Part shown: piece by piece, positions 34,322-47,493 of the stretch | Layout of the letters: every line of letters begins with the position of its first letter | How positions within the stretch are numbered: position 1 is the stretch's first letter | Assembly (NCBI RefSeq): GCF_030848805.1 | Contig: NC_092363.1 | Location: 18,260,600 to 18,324,599, forward strand | Direction: 5' to 3' | Source of the DNA: Temnothorax longispinosus | Taxonomy: Eukaryota; Arthropoda; Insecta; Hymenoptera; Formicidae | Length of the DNA stretch: 64,000 nucleotides | The notes under the pieces: model-generated | Seen by the model: the letters and a program-made list of their open reading frames with translations, nothing else | Database searches by the model: none | Told to the model about the DNA's origin: nothing | Made by a program: the position numbers and the translations under genes

Positions 34322-37300
34322 ATGGATGGAAAGAAAGATTGTCAGCGGAAGAACGAGGCCCGGGGCGGCTCCCAGCCCCGGGGCGACGCTCCGCTCGCGT
34401 CCGGGGAGGAAACGGACTGGGAGGGTATGCTCAACACGGAGCGGACGCGGGGCGACCTCGGCGACATGACGTTCTGCATGGCCAACTACCTGAAGGAGAC
34501 CATGAAGATGATGTTTATGATGCGCAGCCATCACATGCTAACCGACGTGATCCTCGAGGTCGGCTCCGAACTGTTCCACGCGCATAAAGTTATTTTAGCA
34601 GCTGCTAGTCCCTACTTTAAGGTAAGCTGAACAGCTGGGTGGAAATTGTCGCTGGAATCCAGCGGAAAGCGATGAGGTATCGATGTTGATCCGGCCCTGC
34701 TTGAAATTCCAGGCAATGTTCACTGGAGGACTGAAGGAATGCGAGATGACGAGGGTGAAGCTCCAGGGTGTCTGTCCAACCACGATGGCTCGGTTAATGT
34801 ACTTCATGTATACTGGTCAAATAAGAGTCACTGAGATTACCGTGTGTTCGCTGCTGTCAGCAGCTACCATGTTCCAAGTGCGTAGACAATTTTAGAAAAA
34901 AGAAAACCGTATCGCGAAGAAAAGAATTGTGTCGATAGATATATTCTGAGTGAATAGCAAATAGGCATAAAGTTGTTTTTAGGGACTTGAAGCTTCCCGT
35001 TGATATGATTTAACGTTTGACAAACGTGTGTTTCGATATAGGTCAGCAATGTGATAGATGCGTGCAGTGTCTTTCTGGAAAGACAACTCGATCCCACGAA
35101 CGCGATTGGAATCGCCAACTTCGCCGAGCAGCACGGCTGCCACGATCTGTACCACAAGGCGAATCAGTTCATCGTTCAGCACTTCAACCAGATATGTCAG
35201 GAGGAGGAGTTCTTGCAGTTATCTGCGATACAGTTGGTGACGCTCATCAGGAAGGACGAACTGAACGTGCAGGAGGAAAGAGAGGTTTACAACGCCGTGC
35301 TGAAGTGGGTCAAGTACAACGAGGAGGCGAGGCGGCCCAAGATGGAGCACATATTGCACGCGGTACGCTGCCAGTACCTCACGCCGAACTTCCTGCGGGA
35401 GCAGATGAAGAACTGCGACGTGCTGAAGAAGGTGCCGGCGTGTCGCGAGTATCTGGCGCAGATCTTCAAGGACCTGACGTTGCACAAGAAGCCGGTTGTG
35501 AAAGAGCGTACGCCTAACACGCGGCGGGTAATATACATCGCCGGTGGTTTCTTCAAGCATTCGCTCGACGTCCTGGAGGGCTACAACGCCGACGAAAAGA
35601 CGTGGACGCAGCACGCCAAGCTTATCGTCCCCAGATCCGGTCTGGGCGGTGCGTTCCTCAAGGGGATGTTCTACGCGGTCGGCGGCAGACACAATTCACC
35701 GGGAAGCAGGTTAGCACCTGAACGTCAATCGTGTTCGACGTTTTAGCGCTGTACCATGGGGTGTTTGGAAAATTACCTGGAATTCTCAAGAAATTTTTCT
35801 GTTTTAAAAAGTGAAGGGACTCTCAGGGAATTTTATTGAAAATCCAGGATATTTTTGTTAGAATTGTGCCTTTGATTCTGTTTTTATTTTACGAAAACCA
35901 AAGTGCTAGATTTTTTGTATCAAAAAGTGCCGTGTAAGTTCCATTTACATTTTATAGATTTTAAAATATTTTATTTAGATATATATACACATTTGGTTTC
36001 TTTTAACAAAATTTTTTTCAAAATTTTAACATGACTTTATGGTGGATTCTATTTTCTTATTGTATTTTTTAGGAATAGAAATTATTTTAAACTGATTCGA
36101 CTAATTCTTAGTTTGCTCCATAATCATATTAATAGAAAATAAGAACTAACAAGCTGAGGTAATGAATTCCTTTTACTTTGTATCTAAAAATTCTATTTTT
36201 GCATGGAAATTTGAATCAAAATTCCTAAGAAATTAAGGAATTTATTCCAAAGTTTGTATAGATACTGCCATAATATATCAAATATAGTCATCAGGTAGCA
36301 TGAAAAGTTGTAGTTGATAGACTGCTTAGGAAGCAGCTTTGAAATATACCTAAAAAACTCGCACGACTTTTCTCAGGTACGACAGCGACTGGGTCGACAG
36401 GTATAACCCAATGACGGATCAGTGGCGACCGTGCAGCCCGATGTCGGTACCGAGGAACAGGGTCGGAGTCGCCGTTATGGATGGTCTGTTGTACGCTGTG
36501 GGTGGCAGCGCGGGCGCTGAGTACCATAACAGCGTCGAATGCTATGACCCGGATCAAGATACGTGGACCAGTGTGAAACCCATGCATGTCAAGAGATTAG
36601 GTGTAGGAGTAGCGGTAGTGAATAAGGTAGTACTTGTCAGCCGATATTCGTTGAGTGGCAAAGGTGACATACTGTTAATCATATAGTCACTTATGAAAAA
36701 TAGATGACTACATTTAAATTTCAAAGTTAAATCATATTTAGCTATGGCATCAGTATGCTAATTATGTTACTAATGTAAATTATAGTATTTTAGATGTCAT
36801 ATAATATTAGTTTCTCTTAAATATAAATAGCGTACACCTTCCGTTTTATTTTAAAACATTGTTTCCATGTATTCATTCAAAGAGATACGCGCAATATATT
36901 AAATCTATTTATTGTATAATGTAAGAAGTACGTTCGTTCTCCTGACAGACTGCTGTACGCAATCGGTGGCTTCGACGGCAAGGACCGGCTCAGTTCGGTG
37001 GAGTGTTACCATCCCGAGAATGACGAGTGGACGATGGTGTCGTCTACGAAGTGTGTTCGTTCGGGGTCCGGTGTGGCCAGTCTGGGGCAGTACATATACG
37101 TTATAGGCGGATACGACGGGAAATCGCAGTTGAATTCGGTAGAGAGATACGACACGGAACACGATGTGTGGGAGAACGTGAGCAGCGTTACTATTGCTCG
37201 CAGTGCTCTTAGCGTTACCATCCTCGACGGCAAACTATACGCAATGGGTAAATATGACTGTATTAATCTTTGATAAAAAAAAAACCTGTATTTAGAGAGA

Positions 37301-37543
37301 TTCTTTTTTCATGATATAAAAAATGATATACACGTACGGTTCCTTTTTTTTTAAGGAGGATACGACGGTACGACGTTTTTAAACATAGTAGAAATTTATG
37401 ATCCGGCCCAGGACCAGTGGGTCCAAGGTGTGCCTATGACATCAGGAAGATCCGGCCACGCTAGCGCGGTGTCGTATTATCAGTGTCCTATACATTGTGA
37501 TCATTTGGATTATAATATCTCGCTGGAGAAACCGCCATCGTGA
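34322..37543 (+). CDS. Keap1: Keap1, redox sensor and Cul3 adaptor for Nrf2/CncC
   Basis: KEAP1 is a BTB-BACK-Kelch adaptor that brings Nrf2/CncC to the Cul3 ubiquitin ligase and releases it when its cysteines are modified. Exons: 34322-34621, 34713-34877, 35042-35709, 36377-36626, 36949-37247, 37356-37543, about 622 residues. The BTB domain contains FHAHKVILAAASPYFK. Counterparts of the human sensor cysteines 151, 273 and 288 are present: IDACSVF (about C163), AVRCQYL (about C265) and MKNCDVL (about C280). Six kelch blades follow, with GGFFKHSL, YAVGGR, YAVGGS, YAIGGFDG, VIGGYDG and AMGGYDG. The exon 4/5 junction is one base out of phase (exon 4 ends AAT AAG/gtag, exon 5 starts A CTG CTG), where the family has Asn-Arg-Leu-Leu; see findings. 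A 5' non-coding exon probably ends at 33924. Confidence 0.94.
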
Positions 37544-38397
37544 TACGCGGAACTGATACTCTTTTTAGGGGACATTCGTAAGCAAGGATAGTCAAATTCT
37601 TTTATTCGCGAGACGAACTGGAACCGCAAAAATATAGTGTGAAGTAGAAAATGGGACTGTGCGATATAGAGTGAGAAGGATGACGAATATACAGTTATTC
37701 TTCGATCGTCCGTGGACTGAACTGAAAAGTGTATTAAGTAATATTTAGACGACATGCGACATGTCATCGAACCGGACCATACTTGGTCGGCTAGAGAATC
37801 GCGACTAGCCGACGAAAAGCGCTTTCTCGACAAAGCGAGGTAACTTTTGTTATCTCGCGGTTTATCGAAGGACCAATTTATCTTATTCATTAGGATAAAT
37901 GCGACTGTGCTAAATTTTATAGTTTTATCGCTTTTTAATTATAGATTCGATTCTATATTTAATGTATAGAGAAATAATATATAATGTACATATTCTCATA
38001 TATATATCGTAAGAAAATTATTTTCAAAGAAAGTGCGAAGGTGTTTTTCTTAATTTAGTGTCCAACTGTGTCGCATATATATTCAATCGCTGTCTTTCAT
38101 AACGTTGTTGCCGTTATCATAACTTGCTTCTATCGATTCTTATTGAAGTTTTTATCAAAATTATGCGCCAATATATGGAACGTGCAAATTTATTCACGCA
38201 TATCAATATCGACTTGAACTTATCTGAATGCAATACTTTTATGGAAAGTTATGCGGGCGATGTTTGCGTGTTTAAAATGGACGTTTAGAGGCAAAGATAT
38301 AGCGGACAAATTCTTGCGGCATTAAAGTAATCGGATTTCTTTGAAATATAATTCCTGCGTAATCGCGTCACGCTCCAGTAAATATATTTGTAATACA
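37544..38397. other. Keap1 3' UTR and short intergenic spacer
   Basis: AT-rich after about 37900, with no domain-bearing ORF. A 126-codon minus-strand ORF (37510-37890) overlaps the Keap1 stop and shows nothing recognisable. The next gene starts only about 850 bp after the Keap1 stop. Confidence 0.5.
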
Positions 38398-40083
38398 ATG
38401 GCGCATACGGAATGCAAGAAATATGTCACGTGTCCCATGTGCAAAGGTGCAGGTAGGAACATCAGCCGATTACGGTAATCTTTTAAGGAGTGTCGATATT
38501 TATTTCGTGATAAAAACTGTCTTGAAAAAAAAAAGGTAAGTCTGCCACACGCGCGATGACGGAAACGGCTTCCTTATCTACTCAGCATGAGAATGCAAAT
38601 TCATCACAAATTGCAAAAACACAATTTGTCGAAGCAACGTATTCCGGGGCTTCGGGGGACTTGCGTTTTTCCACGTTATCTGACAGGTACATCGGGCATG
38701 TTTAACTTCTAATGACTCATTTTACTAAAATTTCAGTACGAGGAGGAATGTTATTTGAATCAGCAAAATCACAAATGAAATACATCTAAATATATAAAAA
38801 TAATAATAAACGTTGAATATATTATACTCTATGTATGCTTAAACATGTATGACACTTTCATGTAGCAGATATCCGAAGGACGTTAATCCTACGGCCAATT
38901 ACGAGAACTATGTGCCTATACTGGAGGGCGATTGTACAGAAACCCCAGAGGACTTTGCGAGTCCGCAAGAGACATTGAAACACGCCATGCAGAGCCTGAA
39001 GCAGGAGCAATGGCAGAGCAGCGTATCGGCTCTGATAAAGCTAATGCACATCTCGAGGATTCAACCAGAATTGCTGGACTCCAATATGCCTCGTATATAC
39101 CGAACCTTGTGCAGGTCGTTCGAGCATCTCCACCGCGTCTCTCTTTGTCATAACGTGCTCGCTGCAATGAAACGTTATATTGCAGTTTGCTGCGAAATAC
39201 AAGGCCGCACGTCGTTAGAACTGTCTGCCAGGTAGCGATGGAGTTGTACAAGACGGTCCAGTGTACGCAAAGACCGGAATTCGACGAGCTTGCGTCCGCG
39301 TTGCTTCTGAAGAGCACGCATACGAACAAGGGAATCCGGAATGACGCTCAACGCGCCTTGGACTCCATGGTGTCGCACTTGCCTCCCGCAACTTGTATTC
39401 GGATATTGACCAGCGAGCATGGTGCTAGGTGTGATTGAATGGACTTCGACGTCTTTGATTAAAGCAACGATTACATTGTCATATAATATCTATTACAATT
39501 AATGACTTTTTTGTCGTTACGAATCAGATTATTTGTATGGAATTTTGAACGCTGTCTTGTTGTCTACAGTCACAAGAACCCGTTGATAAGAGCGACTGTG
39601 AGTCGACTGCTCTATAATATTATTAATATTATTGGAGTGGAATGTTTATCGTCGAATCCAAATTTCAAGGATACCCGGCGTAAGATATTCACAATGTGTG
39701 CTAAATTTCTTCTCGACGGTAATAATGAAACAAGGTACTCTTGATACGCATCTATCGAGAACATATCGCTATAATAGCAGCGTCTTACATACATTTTTTG
39801 TGATTCTTTAGAAATCATTTATTATGTTTTCTTAAAATAATTTCTTAACAAAGGATTAGTCTTTGACAAAGATGCTTAGATGTGTGTCATTTCAAAATAA
39901 TAGAACAGACGCGTGATGAATGTATATGTTAATTGCAGGAATGATGCAAAAAAGACGTTAAAAGCGATGATGGGCCATCCCGATTTCGATACTTTATTTT
40001 ATCAAGATGTGGACTGGAAGATTATTAGTAGCATCGAAAAGCAATTAGTGTCTTTGAAATACAGTCGGATTCATAGCGTGTAA
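38398..40083 (+). CDS. Single-TOG-domain protein related to TOGARAM/crescerin
   Basis: TOGARAM (crescerin) proteins bind tubulin through TOG domains and regulate ciliary microtubules. Six exons join in phase to 334 residues: 38398-38452, 38536-38686, 38869-39114, 39186-39428, 39570-39734, 39939-40083. The N-terminus has a Cys-rich stretch (ECKKYVTCPMCKGAGK) that might bind zinc. Residues from about 95 onward form one TOG/HEAT array: LRNTRPHVVRTVCQVAMEL, the family pattern RNDAQRALDSMVSHLPP, then GASHKNPLIRATVSRLLYNI, and MMGHPDFDTLF at the end. This matches the last TOG domain of TOGARAM1/2; the other TOG domains are absent. The acceptor of exon 2 follows an A-run with no pyrimidine tract, so exon 1 is the weakest part. 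The 71-nt intron after 39114 is needed to keep the TOG frame. Confidence 0.78.
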
Positions 40084-41107
40084 CACTATCTGTTATCGTT
40101 ATGTATAAAAAATGTAATGATATATTGTGTCTATTTCTCAAATAATATCCCAATAATAGAATACGTTGGTGTATCAACTACAACATTAAATCAATTACAT
40201 TATTTCTTTTCTATTAATAATAACGTAATTGTTAATTTACTAGTATCAAAAATATGATGGATCTGGAAAATGGTGTACAAAATTCAACCATTAAACTATT
40301 ATTATATTATTATGTAATAAGAGTCTCATGAGCGAGTAAGTGAAAGTCACAGTTTTTAGAATTTTAGTTAGTGTAATCTCTTTCCTAATTATATTCTCTT
40401 AATACTTGGCAATTTCCGAGAATTTAAATTTGTGCAGTCTGTTGAGGTCGGTAATATTGCTGCCTACTTTACCAATTATAGAAATTATCGGCATCACTCA
40501 GCACCACTGGTTACCGATGTCAAGAAATTTATTACATAAACACGTAAATTCTCAAAAATCGGCAAAGTATCAGGGAAATATAATTGGGTAAGAAGTGGCA
40601 CTTACAAAATTTCTATAAAAACTGCTACTTCAAGAACTCCTATAACTTTAGACGTAAACGTAAAACGCTCGAATTGCAAAATCAAACACTTTAATATTTA
40701 CGAACGCTTTCTCAACCATCAAAACACGTTTTTTCCGCATAAAATGTACATTATTTAAATTACATTCCGTATACGTAATTTCGAATTGTAATGAATTCTT
40801 TGCGCAGATCGGTGGGGGGTGGGGGCACAGTGGCGCGCATCAACTGCTCCGTGTTTATGACACTTGACCGGGAGGCGGGAGGTTATACCGTAAATATGGC
40901 GCTCGCCATTACTTGAGGACGACGCGAGACGCGACGTCAACTACGCGACACTGGGGATCCGTTGTGTTCCGCAACGTTCCGCGGATTTTATCGTCGGCTT
41001 CCAGGAGGGGTCCAAGATGCGGTCAGGTCACTGCCGACGTCGCGCAGCTAATCCATGTCGCGATTTTGCACGGTTTGAAGCATAGAACGCGACGTCGAGG
41101 CGACGCG
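40084..41107. other. Spacer and promoter/5' UTR of the xylosyltransferase
   Basis: AT-rich to about 40800, then GC-rich toward the next gene. The frame of the following gene stays open upstream to 40913, but that extension is basic and low in complexity and would bury the signal anchor, so it is treated as 5' UTR. Confidence 0.5.
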
Positions 41108-42299
41108 ATGAAATCCGTATACAAGTTGTTCCTGCTGTGCCTTATCCTCGCCGCGCTGATAATCCTGCTCAACGTGACCGCCAATTTCTCCAATAAGGTA
41201 TACGACCAGCCGGCCGCGAGCAGGGAGCGCCTGGCGCTCACGAGGAAGTCATCCCCGGGTGGCGCGTCCGCGTCCGCGGGCGAGGTGACGATATGCGTGG
41301 TGGTGTGCGGGGACAGGCTGCACGAGGCCCTGACCATGCTGAAATCGGCGCTGGTCTTCGCCAGCAGGCCCCTGCAGTTCGTCATACTGGCGGAGCAGAA
41401 TCTGATACCGGCCTTCAGCGAGAAGCTGTCGGAGTGGCGGCTCATATCTAATAAGACCTTCGACTTCCTGGTGCGGCCCATCACCTTCCCGGACGGCAGC
41501 GACGTGGCCATGTGGAAGAAGCTGTTCAAGCCCTGCGCAGCGCAACGACTGTTCCTACCGGTAAGCTGCTGGCAACGAGAGTTGTCCGCGAGCATTAGAT
41601 TTACGTGCGGTCAGACTTACATTAGGATTTATATTTCAGACCGTGCTGAACGACACAGACGCGGTGCTCTACGTGGACACGGACACCCTGTTCTTGGCGC
41701 CGCCGGAGAAGGTCTGGGACGAGTTCAGGAAGATGAACGCCAGCCAGCTGGCGGCCCTTAGTCCGGAGCACGAGGATCCCAACACCGGCTGGTACAATCG
41801 ATTCGCCAAGCATCCGTATTACGGCAAGCTCGGCGTCAATTCCGGGGTGATGCTGATGAATCTGACGAGAATGAGGGAGTTCCGGTGGACGGAATACGTG
41901 ATTCCCATTCACAAGGAGTACAGACTGAAGATAACCTGGGGCGACCAAGATATCATCAACATAATATTCCATTATCATCCGGAGAAGCTGTACGTTTACT
42001 CGTGCCGTTACAACTATCGGCCGGACCACTGCATGTACATGTCGGTGTGCGCGGAAGCGGAGAGGGAAGGCGCTCTGGTGCTGCACGGCTCGCGCGGCAC
42101 GTTCCACTCGCAGAAGCAGCCGCCCTTCAAGGCGGTCTATCGGGCCATGCAGGAGTACCAGCTGAACACGGACCCGTACGACGAGCTGCTCGTGCCGATG
42201 AGGAATTACCTGGCGATGGAGGACAAGTCCAACTGCGGCCACGTCTCGAAGGTGTTCATCATCCAGCCGGAGCTACATCTGGCTGCCCGTAACTTCTAA
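41108..42299 (+). CDS. shams: Glucoside xylosyltransferase (GXYLT/Shams), Golgi/ER
   Basis: This enzyme transfers xylose from UDP-xylose to O-linked glucose on EGF repeats, notably of Notch; the fly member is Shams. Two exons, 41108-41560 and 41640-42299, give 370 residues, the usual size. A type II membrane anchor is at residues 6-26 (KLFLLCLILAALIILLNVTA). The glycosyltransferase-8 fold follows: VTICVVVCGDRLHEALTMLK, then AMWKKLFKPCAAQRLFLP, then the metal-binding DxD in VLYVDTDTLF (about 164-166). Further family signatures are NSGVMLMNLTRMR, WGDQDIINIIFHYHPEKLYV and VLHGSRGTFH. Start chosen at 41108 so that the anchor is N-terminal. Drosophila Shams lowers Notch activity; that role here is inference by homology. 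Confidence 0.93.
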
Positions 42300-45040
42300 A
42301 ACTTTCTCACTCGATCGTGAACGAAATTACGTACTCGTGCGAGCGAGTTTTGTCTTTGTATCTTTTTTATAAAACTTTTTAGATGCTCGTTTTTGTTGAT
42401 TGAGATATGGTTAATTGACATGCGGATATATTGAAGCAATAACGAATAGGGTGTAAGCATTCGTATACGTATTTCGCGAAGTCACTTTCGGCCGTAAACG
42501 TAATATTATCTGCGTTCTTCCCGTCTCGGAATTCTCTTAAGAGAGATTTTAGACCCTAAAAATACTTAACTACATAAATACTTATATATATACATACTTA
42601 CGTGCGTACTCTTAACACATTATGGACTGGAATACTTAAAGAAATTAAAATATAAGGGGCCATCGTGATGTATGTAAGCATCCTGCTTCGTTACATCTTT
42701 ATGAGACCATGTACTGTAATTTCGCGATACGTAAAAAAAAAATAACTACGTGTACAAATTATACCAATTAACGTTATCCGATCGTATATGTTCGCGGGCA
42801 ACTATACGGATTTACGCGGCCCGTCCACAATGTGTTAAGTCAAAGAGTCTAGACTCTTGAGAGATTCGCGAAGCGTAATTCGCGCGCAAATTAGAGAGTA
42901 TAAACGTGTTAATTTCCAAGCGATTCCATATAGACTGAACTTTTTCTATAGTGCATTTGAGTTTTTTTGTTGACAAGTGCGCTATGTTGTTACTGTTTGT
43001 ACGAGGTGCGATGCGGCGAATATGTTGTTATGCAATATTTATCCGATATACCTTTGGACAATACTCGAGCGGTGCTGGGCGATCGGCGCTTATCTTTGGA
43101 GTACTCGGCCCTTAGGCAAGATGTTATCTCTCGCGATATCGCTACGTTGGATACACTTGACGAAAGAGATGCTGTCATTTTCCTTGATATTCGAGGTTTC
43201 CACGATATTATTAATATTATTATACTAATAATAATGGAAAGAGTGAAACTTGAAAGAAGAAATCCATCGTCAATCGTCGATTTTTCCGTTTACACAGGCC
43301 CCACACGTGCAATCTGTCGGAGATAAGCCCTGATCGCGACGCGGGACCACTTTGATAGTGGCTCACGTCCGGTTTCGAAAATATCTCAAATCGGAGAATG
43401 AATCTGTTTCTTTATCCCTAGGAAAAATATAATATTGGAGTATACTATATTTTCAAAATAAGCGTCTTGCATTTTAACGAGACAGTAATTGATAATTGGT
43501 AAGTATGAGTATATGAATTATAGTATTATATACGTATAATGAATTGAAATTCCGGCGAGAGTGTTCACATTTTTACAAATTTCCCACAATCTTTTGTACG
43601 GTTTTGTACGATACGCATTTTGCATCGTTGCAACGACTCGACGATACGATGCCATTTGTGATAATTTTCTTATAGGTATTGTACAATGAAGCTTAAATAA
43701 AAGATCTGTCTAAATATACGAAAGAGAGTATGTACTTAATACGTGCTAATATAATATAATCGTATAATCGTATTAACAATAATTTACTTGACGAAACGTA
43801 CTTTACATACTAATACGTTACGACACAATGCACCAGGAAATTTAAACTATTTTTTGTTCCGCTCTTCATCATTCAAACATTTGTTCATTAAAGCAAACGA
43901 ACGTGCCTCGTAGACTGAATCGAAGGAAAATAACGATTTTTTTATCTGGACATAATAGCTTTACTGATAAAGATGATAAAAAAAAATAAATTTTAATTAT
44001 TTCAATATATTTTTATAAATACCATCTTTACTATTTTTTAAATAAATTTTTTCGCAGAGAGGAAGACTCGCGCGGTTCGCACCTCATTGTTAGCATTGTG
44101 ACGCAGCGACGAGCACCAGGCAGGCACGCTCGAGGGGGGCCGGCCGATGTGAGAAGGGGCCCTGTGCGATCAGTCCTCTCGCCGCTGCTTTCCGGTTACG
44201 GTGGCACACGAGCTCGTGAAATCGGCCTCGCGCGATTTTCACCCGTCACACCTAATGTTCTCCCATGTCCGAAGGAAGTGCCGCCGGTGTTAAAACCGAA
44301 TTGGAAGAAACAGGTGGAACCCGTTAGGATTGTCTACCTTAGGGAGGAGATTCCCGGTGATATTAATTTTTTTTCGGATATATACCGCAGAGGTGGCTCT
44401 ACAAATATGTGAAAAGGAGAACTTTAAGGTATACATACAGAATCGTCGCACACGACACGCAATCGTTTATTCTAGAAAGGACTTTGTTCGAAGATAAAAT
44501 CAAAGCGCAAACATCCTCGAACGGCAGATAAGTCGTTGAGGAGTAACGTGCGATAGCAATGAGAATTTTTCTTTAAGAGACACGGTAATAGAATGCTTTT
44601 ATTTTAAACATATTAACTGATTGTTTCCTTTCGATTCTCTTGAAATTTATGGATTTTGGAATAGAGTCCTTTCCAAAATGAATCGATTCGATTAAAAGCG
44701 ATTTGGTGAACGAATGAGCCGTTTATAACTGAGTGAACTGTCGGGCTGTGATCAAGTATTGTTTTTTTTTTTATTGCGCAGTTCAACATTCAGAACACGA
44801 CGTAAAAACGCGTTTGATGGATTTAGCGCTATAAAAACGCGCGACGGGAATCTCGCGGAAAGGAGGCGAATCGCCGGTTACTTATTGCGTTTTCACGGGT
44901 AATATACTGGTACCCATTTAGCAACGTAGCCGAATGGCGAATGAAGAGAGGAATTCGCTTTTAAGTGCGCTATTAAACATGTTTAAGGTCCAAAGCGTCT
45001 GCGAACTTATATGCCCGATATGTCTTTATTTTTTTAAATT

Positions 45041-45350
45041 ATCTGTTTGACTTCTGGATTCTCGTTGTCAGTTATACACAAGAGCCCAAATTTTTTTCTC
45101 CAAATTCTCGCCGCAAAGGCCGATGTAACAGGGAAGAAATTAAACGACCCATCTAATTTCACCATCTGCAAAACGATAAAGATCCATGAAGCGATACGCT
45201 CAACGTGTCTTAACATCATCTTTTCAAGTCATCTGTCTTATTTCTGAATTCTCAATTCTAAACAGGAGTCCAAGTTCTCTCTGCAAATTCTCATCGTGAA
45301 AATTAACGTGATAAGGGAGAAACTGAACCAAGATCCAATTTCGGTCTTTA
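45041..45350. repeat. Diverged tandem duplication
   Basis: Two units about 185 bp apart share, in order, atctgt..a.ttct..attctc, cacaagagcccaa or caggagtccaa, then ctc..caaattctc, and gggagaaa/gggaagaaa, followed by a similar gac/gat-ccaatttc motif. Identity by eye is about 70%. No ORF. Confidence 0.55.
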
Positions 45351-47493
45351 ATTTCCTGAGATAAATTCCCATCAGCTTCTGTTCCTCACTATTCGCGGGA
45401 CGACCGAGATCCCGGATTCGCGACTCGACGCGAGTCTCGCCTGTAACGCGATAAGGATCGAACAGACGAGCGAAGCGATAACGGGTAAACGATAACGGGG
45501 CGGACGAGCGGAAAGAAAGGGGTATTTAGGTCCCGGTGGCTGCCAGTTGCGGCGACGAGCGCGTTGCGGCCGATTGCTGCTCCATCGCCGCTCGTCTACG
45601 TGGATAAGAGTGTCTGACGCGTCTCTCTTTCTCTTTCTCTCGTTGCGTTCTCTCACACGGACGCGGATACGGATACGGACAGGTGCGCGTGGCGAGGAAG
45701 AGGTGAGAGGCCGGTCTTCTCGGTTTGCGCGTTCCGGACGGGCGTTGCGTGTTATTTGTACTCGCCGGCGTGTACTCGCTCGTAACGTTACGGTATTGAC
45801 GCGTACACCGTTGTACAGGGTGTCCCGAAAACTGCCGACAGGCGACAAGATTGTCTGGAGCAGAGTTGTTGGAAAAATAATAAATGAATAAAAGGAGCAG
45901 GAGACGCCGGTACTTTCGCCGCGTTACGTCCCGATACTCGTGCGAAACCTGTTGTTACATTACCTATCTCGTTTGTCTCGCGCGACACGCACTTCGCGCG
46001 ACGATCAAAATGAAGAATCAGAAATTACACGTTGCGTAATTACGTGTCGCTCGATTCGCAACGTCAGTCTTCGAGGAAATTTATCATCGCGCTGTATTGC
46101 CGTTAATTGCGAGACGCGATAAGCGGCGTTTATTGAGCAAGCCTCGACCGGACGGTTGAACAATCAGGCTCTCGGGAGAGAGTTGTTCCCCGGTGCTAAC
46201 GCACCGTGGAATAAATGTCAAACGTTAGGGACTCGGCAAAATGCTAGATCCAGCACCTATGTCTAAATATAAATCGGCGTATGTTGTTATAATTAGTTGG
46301 CAGAACGAGGCAAAATTTAATGAAGAAAAAGAGGAGGAACGTGCGATCGTAACGAGAATTTTTCTTCGAGAGAAATGACAATGGAATGCCTTTATTTTAA
46401 ATACATTAACGTTCTCGATCGTTTCTTTCCATGTCTTCTGAAAATTATGGATCTTGCAGTGGAGTCCCCTCTGCATTGATGTGTTTATTCCAGTTTTTAT
46501 TCCTAACTGGAATTATTCCTGACCGCGTCGTGAATTTTTTAATTGTTCATCGTGTTACTGGCGCATGCAATTAATGATGAACAAGCTTGATGAGGAGTCC
46601 AATTACGATATGCGCGGCACGATCTCCTTCTGGACTCGATCGGGATGATTGACCGGTAATCGGAGACAATTAGAATGGCGATATTGCGCGTCGTTGGCAA
46701 TTTGCATTGTCGTAAAAGAATAGCCGTTTACGAAATCCGCGATAGCTTATTGTTAGTCGGAGATTGGCGACGCGACGCCAACGATCTGTAAACCGAGTCC
46801 GCCTGTGCCGTTTTATTCAGAGTACATCGCATGCAAGTATATATCGCTATCGCAGATTTTAACGCCGTTCCGTTGGCTTGCGAGATAAAATTATTTACGA
46901 CATACGAGATACGTCTGCTAATTAAAATATTAGCTGGGAAAAAATTTAAATATTTTTTTCGGAAGAAAAGGAACTGAGACACTATCAAGGGCGAAACTTA
47001 AATTAATTTTTAACGCCGATGATAAAAGATAAGCTTTATAATTATCGCGTCGTCAAAAATATACGCAGAATTTATTTTTGCGCATGCTGAATTTATCAGA
47101 CTGATTAAAATCTGGACCGGTTCTCGACTTACCTCTGCCTATTGCGCTATATTTACAGCCGAAAAGAAGTGTGTTCTGGTGAGATAATATGGATAACGAT
47201 TGCGTCATGTTAGCTTAAAATTTGAGACGAATATAACGAAAGGCAGTTTGTGAATAATGCAAGGTAGTTTTGCCGTATTTTCCTACCGTGCTTCTATCCT
47301 CATTGCATAACGTGGATGGATCGACAAGAACAACGTTTTTCCAACGCACTCGCGTGACGCCGGGACACCGTCGCGCAGCTTTTGCTGATGGTTCGGACGA
47401 GCGCGTGCTATGAAATATTACGGACTGATGAAAACGACACAGGTAGAATTAGAAGGGGAATTGTAAATACGAGCCGTTTCAGCTTGATGCGAC

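Noticed and set aside
42967..43326. 119-codon plus-strand ORF after the xylosyltransferase
   Set aside because: No recognisable motif, AT-rich Ile/Asn end, overlapped by other frames of similar length, and no splice or UTR context that supports it.
44098..44412. 104-codon plus-strand ORF in a GC-rich patch following an acceptor-like site
   Set aside because: Arg/Pro/Gly-rich composition reflects local GC content; no family resemblance. It could be part of a non-coding exon but cannot be supported as a gene.
45372..45891. 158-codon minus ORF and 114-codon plus ORF
   Set aside because: Arg/Ser low-complexity products in a GC-rich block; no homology features and mutually overlapping.
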